A stretch of 5,663 nucleotides of DNA from an uncultured Bdellovibrionales bacterium (GTDB taxonomy: Bacteria; Bdellovibrionota; Bdellovibrionia; Bdellovibrionales; UBA1609): assembly GCA_937980625.1 (NCBI GenBank), contig CALJPJ010000131.1:1-5663 (forward strand). Reading direction: 5' to 3'. A program made the translations under genes and the position numbers. Position 1 is the stretch's first letter. Every line of letters starts with the position of its first letter. Shown piece by piece: positions 5,480 through 5,663 of this stretch. The notes under the pieces were generated by a model that was not told the origin of the DNA, ran no database searches, and saw only the letters and a list, made by a program, of their open reading frames with translations.

Positions 5480-5663
5480 TAATAAAACGTTAATAATTTC
5501 CGACGAAACTGAAAATATTCGTGCTGATAAAGCTATAATTTTTCACCCAGAAGTCATTAGTCGATCACAAGCAAGTAAATTATTTAGACTAGGTTTAGTT
5601 AGTATTAATGGTAAACTCATCAAACCATCTTATATTACCCAACTTAATGATATTATTAATTTA
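5463..5663 (+). CDS. RluA-family pseudouridine synthase, N-terminal S4 part, 3'-truncated by window edge
   Basis: An open frame runs from the ATG at 5463 to the window end, giving 67 residues. Residues about 20-67 read as an S4 RNA-binding domain: RADKAI, then SRSQASKLFRLGLVSINGKLIKPSY and a final QLNDIINL strand. This is the layout of RluD-type 23S rRNA pseudouridine synthases (RLDxxL, SRSxxxxxI, VxVNGKxxKPS). The catalytic domain with its RLDxxTSG motif would lie beyond the window, so the exact target (RluC, RluD or another subfamily) cannot be assigned. Heat-shock protein Hsp15 and other S4 proteins are less likely alternatives. The start overlaps the preceding gene by 17 bp and has no Shine-Dalgarno, which suggests coupling to the J-like/HTH gene. 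No other plausible start is seen in frame downstream. Confidence 0.8.
   Translation, partial: MNLEFDNKTLIISDETENIRADKAIIFHPEVISRSQASKLFRLGLVSINGKLIKPSYITQLNDIINL

Noticed and set aside
1..5663. A new defence, CRISPR, toxin-antitoxin or prophage system
   Set aside because: All coding space is taken by recognisable core genes plus one J-like/HTH protein; no nuclease, helicase, recombinase, spacer-repeat array or small toxin gene was found.

Overview
The window is a compact, strongly AT-rich stretch of bacterial chromosome with every recognisable gene on the + strand. The genes are mostly core housekeeping: the 3' part of frr (ribosome recycling), uppS (undecaprenyl diphosphate synthesis), cdsA (CDP-diacylglycerol synthesis), rseP (site-2 intramembrane protease), tsaB (tRNA t6A modification), a J-like/RodZ-type HTH fusion protein, and the 5' end of an RluA-family pseudouridine synthase that runs off the right edge. 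frr-uppS-cdsA-rseP is a classic proteobacterial cluster. Continuation of rseP into tsaB, a J/HTH protein and an RluA-family gene, rather than into bamA, together with the low G+C, suggests a delta-type lineage such as Bdellovibrionota (Bdellovibrio, Halobacteriovorax or Silvanigrella relatives). That assignment is inference from gene order and protein character, not a database match.

Layout. Bases 1-2012 are a tight translation/envelope-lipid operon: frr, uppS and cdsA are spaced 0 and 2 bp apart. Bases 2013-2345 form a 333-bp gap with no credible gene, in the place where dxr usually lies between cdsA and rseP. The gap holds a 109-bp near-perfect inverted repeat (38-bp arms, 33-bp loop), an 11-bp direct repeat, a short G+C-rich patch, and a TATAAT box only 7 bases before the rseP start. 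Bases 2346-4773 carry rseP and tsaB, 1 bp apart. Bases 4774-4867 are a short promoter-bearing spacer with a 15-bp dyad and the only clear Shine-Dalgarno sequence in the window. From 4868, the J-like/HTH gene overlaps the pseudouridine synthase gene by 17 bp.

How the genes work together. UppS makes the lipid carrier for peptidoglycan and surface glycans, CdsA makes the precursor of the major phospholipids, and RseP is an inner-membrane protease of envelope-stress signalling. frr, tsaB and the RluA-family gene serve translation (ribosome recycling, tRNA modification, probable rRNA modification). The HTH protein is the least understood member and has no transmembrane segment.

No mobile-element gene, CRISPR array, tRNA, rRNA or defence system is visible. 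The parts that go beyond an ordinary core region are the dxr-less gap with its long hairpin, the probably leaderless rseP transcript, the three-PDZ RseP, and the soluble J-like/HTH fusion with a palindrome near its own predicted transcription start.
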